DNA of 8,530 bases, from contig JAQBQC010000096.1 of assembly GCA_028287205.1 (NCBI GenBank), positions 1 through 8,530 of the forward strand, read 5' to 3'. This document shows, one piece after another, positions 6,201 to 8,530 of the stretch. This DNA comes from Gemmatimonadota bacterium (GTDB lineage Bacteria > Gemmatimonadota > Gemmatimonadetes > Gemmatimonadales > Gemmatimonadaceae). Under the pieces are notes generated by a model that saw only the letters and a program-made list of their open reading frames with translations, did no database searches and was not told the origin of the DNA. Position numbers and translations under genes: made by a program. Numbering within the stretch: position 1 is the first letter of the stretch; every line of letters starts with the position of its first letter.

Positions 6201-6230
6201 AGACCCGCGCGGCTCTCGCCCCGCGGGTCT
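6201..6230. terminator. GC hairpin after lipoprotein copy 2, without a T tract
   Basis: AGACCCGCG (6201-6209) pairs with CGCGGGTCT (6222-6230); inside, GGC (6211-6213) pairs with GCC (6218-6220) around a TCTC tetraloop. Size and layout equal those of the terminator at 5808, but no T run follows on either strand. It sits between two convergent genes and could act as a weak two-way terminator or 3'-end stabiliser. Confidence 0.55.
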
Positions 6231-6264
6231 CCACGTCTATTCGCTACGTCTCGTTTGTGCTCCG

Positions 6265-6414
6265 CTAGACCGCGCGGCGGCCTGTGATCAGGCGCACCAA
6301 CACGACTACGACCGCGATCACGAGCAACAGGTGGATCAATCCGCCCGCGACGTGAAACACGCCGAAGCCGAGAATCCACAGAACGAAAAGAATAACCGCA
6401 AGTGTCCAAAGCAT
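6265..6414 (-). CDS. lmo0937 / DUF5670-type small membrane protein
   Basis: A 49-residue, almost wholly hydrophobic protein with two predicted membrane helices, at about residues 2-20 and 24-42, and a short positively charged C-terminus (RLITGRRAV). The opening MLWTLAVILFVLWILG, a central Gly-Gly (GGLIHLLLVIAVVVVL) and the final GRR motif are typical of the small lmo0937-family membrane proteins found across many bacteria, whose function is not established. The ATG at 6414 is chosen because the family begins MLWT; the open frame extends much further upstream without family character. A G-rich stretch (GGGGG) about 8 nt before the ATG may serve as ribosome-binding site. The gene ends in TAG with another in-frame TAG six codons later. 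It converges with lipoprotein copy 2 and diverges from the peptidase gene. Confidence 0.82.
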   Translation of the reverse strand: MLWTLAVILFVLWILGFGVFHVAGGLIHLLLVIAVVVVLVRLITGRRAV

Positions 6415-6512
6415 TGTCGAAGCCCCCGCAATAGGGTGAGTAGTACGCCTCTTCGATAAGCAACACGCGTACCGCTGGGTTCGAACGCGCCTCAAATGCC
6501 CGAGCCACGCGC

Positions 6513-6541
6513 TTGCTGCCCTCCGCGTGTCGCGGTACAAT
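6513..6541 (+). promoter_or_regulatory. Candidate sigma-70-like promoter for the S9 peptidase gene
   Basis: TTGCTG (6513-6518) and TACAAT (6536-6541) are separated by 17 nt. The -10 box matches the consensus at five of six bases and the -35 at three. The start site would be near 6548, giving a leader of roughly 36 nt before the ATG at 6584. It lies in the divergent gap between this gene and the small membrane protein. Confidence 0.5.
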
Positions 6542-6583
6542 CCCGCTCTGCTCACTCCCCCCTTGCACGCCGGCCATTCCCCC

Positions 6584-8530
6584 ATGATCTCTCGCACCGC
6601 GACTCGCGTGGCCATCGCAGCATCGGCGTGCGTGATCGCGATCACCGATGCCGGCGCGCAAGCGAGCCGACGCGCACTCACCATCGCCGACATGCGTCGC
6701 TTCGCGGACCCGAGCGATCCGCGGCTCTCACGCGATGGCGAGTGGATCGTGTACACCGTATCGACCGTCGACACGGCGCACGATCGATCCAACGGTGACA
6801 TCTGGCTCGCGCGCTGGGATGGCAAGCAGGTCACGCGGATGACGTGGGGAACGCAGGACGAGCACTCGCCGCAGTTCGTGGGCGGCACGCGCGCGATCTC
6901 CTTTCTCTCCGCGCGCGCCGACTCGCACGACTCGGATCAGCTGTGGCTTCTACCCGCGGAGGGCGGTGAGGCGCGCAAGCTCACGTCGATACGAGACGGC
7001 GTCGACGATTACTCCTGGTCACCCGATGGCAAGCGCGCGGTGCTCGCGCTCCGCGATTCCATGGCCGACGCGGACACCGCTCCACATCCGATCGTGCTCG
7101 ATCGCTATCAGTTCAAGCAGGATATCGAGGGGTATCTCGACTCGCATCGCGTGCATCTCTGGCTGTTCGACGTAGAGACGAAGGCGCTCACGCAGCTCAC
7201 GCGCGGCGATCACGACGAGATGATGCCCGAGTGGTCACCCGACGGCTCGGCCATCCTCTTCTCGTCGAAGCAACAGAGGGATCCCGACCGCACGGACAAT
7301 TGGGATCTCTATGTGATCGCGCCCACGCTCGGCGCCACGGCGCGCCAGCTCACACACAACGATCTCGACGACAGCGATCCGCAGTGGGAGAGTCGTGCGG
7401 TGTGGAGTCCCGACAGCAGGGAGATCGCGTTCCTGCAGGGCGGCGCCGACAGCCTGATCTACTTCGCACTGCAGCGACTCGCCATCGTTCCGGCCGCCGG
7501 CGGCCCCGTGCGCGTAGTCACTCGCGCGCTCGATCGCAGCTTCGTCAATCCCGCGTGGTCCGGCGACGGTAAGTGGATCTACGCACAGCTCGAAGACGAT
7601 GGCTCGATGATGCTCGCGCGCGTTCCCCGCGAGGGCGGCGCCATCGCGCGCGTGCTCACAGGGCGGCGCTCGATCGCCGCCGTGGCCACGGGCGGCTCAC
7701 ACGTCGCGATCATCCAGAGCACACCGACGCATCCCGATGAGCTCTTCGCCCTGGATGGTGACAGCACGCGACAGCTCTCGGACCTGAATCCATGGCTGCA
7801 CGAGATCCAGCTCGCCGACCAGGAGCCGATCACGTCGAAGAGCAAGGATGGCTCGCTCATCCACGGCTTCCTGATGCGCCCTGTGGGCAGCGCTGAGCGC
7901 GAGCGTCTGCCCACGATACTGCGGCTGCACGGCGGCCCGGTGTCCCAATGGGATAACGGCTTCGAGCTCTCGTGGCAGATGCTCGCCGCGCACGGCTTTG
8001 CGGTAGTCGGGATGAATCCGCGGGGCAGCTCCGGACGCGGATTCGAGTGGGCGAGGGCGATCTTCGCGCACTGGGGCGAGAAGGACGTGGAGGACGTGCT
8101 GTCCGGAGTCGACTATCTCGTCGCGCATCGCATCGCCGATCCGCAGCGGCTCGGCGTAGGCGGTTGGAGCTATGGCGGGGAGCTCACCGATTACGTGATC
8201 GCCAGCGACACGCGCTTCAAGGCAGCGATTTCGGGCGCGGGCATCGGCAACGTGCTCGCGGGCTTCGGCACCGATCAATACGTGCGCGAGTACACGGCGG
8301 AGCTGGGCGCACCGTGGAAGCACCTCGACGCGTGGCTCCGCGTGTCGTACCCGTTCCTGCACGCCGATCGCATCGTGACGCCAACGCTCTTCATGGCCGG
8401 AGACCTCGACTACAACGTGCCGCTCCAGAACTCCGAGCAGATGTACCAGGCCCTCCGCTCGCTCGGCGTCGAGAGCCAGCTCGTGATCTATCCGGGCGAG
8501 CACCACGGGCTCACCCGGCCGAGCTTCCTC
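6584..8530 (+). CDS. Secreted S9-family prolyl-oligopeptidase-like serine peptidase (3' end cut)
   Basis: 649 codons are visible and the frame is open at the window edge; relatives usually run about 670-700 residues, so only a short C-terminus is missing. An N-terminal signal peptide ends near AGA-Q (residue 25), so export to periplasm or outside is expected. Residues about 34-420 form the beta-propeller, with WSPDG-type blade motifs at 145-149, 217-221, 274-278 and 325-329. The alpha/beta-hydrolase domain follows: oxyanion-hole HGGP (449-452), nucleophile S529 in GGWSYGG, Asp609 in GDLDYNVP and His641 in GEHHGL, a complete Ser-Asp-His triad. Acylaminoacyl-peptidase or dipeptidyl-peptidase-like activity on short peptides is likely, specificity unknown. 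The residue after the nucleophile GG is Glu (533), where Tyr or Phe is common. No strong ribosome-binding site precedes the ATG, but the signal peptide supports it. Confidence 0.92.
   Translation, partial: MISRTATRVAIAASACVIAITDAGAQASRRALTIADMRRFADPSDPRLSRDGEWIVYTVSTVDTAHDRSNGDIWLARWDGKQVTRMTWGTQDEHSPQFVGGTRAISFLSARADSHDSDQLWLLPAEGGEARKLTSIRDGVDDYSWSPDGKRAVLALRDSMADADTAPHPIVLDRYQFKQDIEGYLDSHRVHLWLFDVETKALTQLTRGDHDEMMPEWSPDGSAILFSSKQQRDPDRTDNWDLYVIAPTLGATARQLTHNDLDDSDPQWESRAVWSPDSREIAFLQGGADSLIYFALQRLAIVPAAGGPVRVVTRALDRSFVNPAWSGDGKWIYAQLEDDGSMMLARVPREGGAIARVLTGRRSIAAVATGGSHVAIIQSTPTHPDELFALDGDSTRQLSDLNPWLHEIQLADQEPITSKSKDGSLIHGFLMRPVGSAERERLPTILRLHGGPVSQWDNGFELSWQMLAAHGFAVVGMNPRGSSGRGFEWARAIFAHWGEKDVEDVLSGVDYLVAHRIADPQRLGVGGWSYGGELTDYVIASDTRFKAAISGAGIGNVLAGFGTDQYVREYTAELGAPWKHLDAWLRVSYPFLHADRIVTPTLFMAGDLDYNVPLQNSEQMYQALRSLGVESQLVIYPGEHHGLTRPSFL

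Noticed and set aside
6475..6495. tRNA T-arm-like GGGTTCGAAC
   Set aside because: The flanking bases do not form the 5-bp T stem on either strand and no acceptor or anticodon arm is present.
6415..6888. Upstream extension of the DUF5670 frame on the minus strand
   Set aside because: The family is about 50 residues and starts MLWT; the extension overlaps the peptidase promoter and 5' coding region.
7697..8506. Minus-strand frame of 269 codons opposite the S9 peptidase
   Set aside because: Shadow frame; the plus strand has a complete catalytic triad and continuous homology-like motifs.

Overview
The window is GC-rich bacterial chromosome with dense coding. Gene order and protein style (a GctAB-like CoA-transferase pair, Thr/Pro-rich mini-lipoproteins, a secreted S9 peptidase) suggest a soil-type Gram-negative such as a member of Gemmatimonadota. 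This is inference from general appearance; there is no marker gene here to settle taxonomy. No mobile element, CRISPR array, rRNA or tRNA was found.

Region 1 (about 1-5450, all minus strand) is a five-gene catabolic operon. In order of transcription it holds a class III aminotransferase (4059-5345, probably longer at its N-terminus), an aldehyde dehydrogenase of the P5C/glutamate-semialdehyde dehydrogenase type (2455-4041), a second class III aminotransferase (1024-2385), a CoA-transferase subunit A (104-1027) and the first 34 codons of CoA-transferase subunit B (1-102). The gaps are 17 and 69 nt, then a 4-nt GTGA overlap, then 1 nt. The enzyme types fit one route: remove the terminal amino group of an omega-amino acid, oxidise the resulting semialdehyde to an acid, and activate the acid as a CoA thioester. 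5-Aminovalerate/glutarate, lysine and ornithine routes are all possible, and the sequence alone does not choose between them.

Region 2 (about 5448-6264, plus strand) carries two tandem small lipoprotein genes. They share a lipobox, a CDPx4CPT motif and a Pro/Thr-rich tail, and each is followed by a hairpin with the same architecture. The second copy is cut by an in-frame TAG, yet its frame continues for 24 codons into a tail matching that of the first copy.

Region 3 (6265-8530) has a 49-residue two-helix membrane protein of the lmo0937/DUF5670 type on the minus strand. Diverging from it on the plus strand is an exported S9-family prolyl-oligopeptidase-like serine peptidase, cut by the window end just after its catalytic His.

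The observations most worth a second look are the two in-frame TAG interruptions (the 5' end of the first aminotransferase and the second lipoprotein), the missing canonical start for a conserved aminotransferase N-terminus, and the duplicated lipoprotein-plus-hairpin unit whose outer stem pairs differ in a compensatory way.
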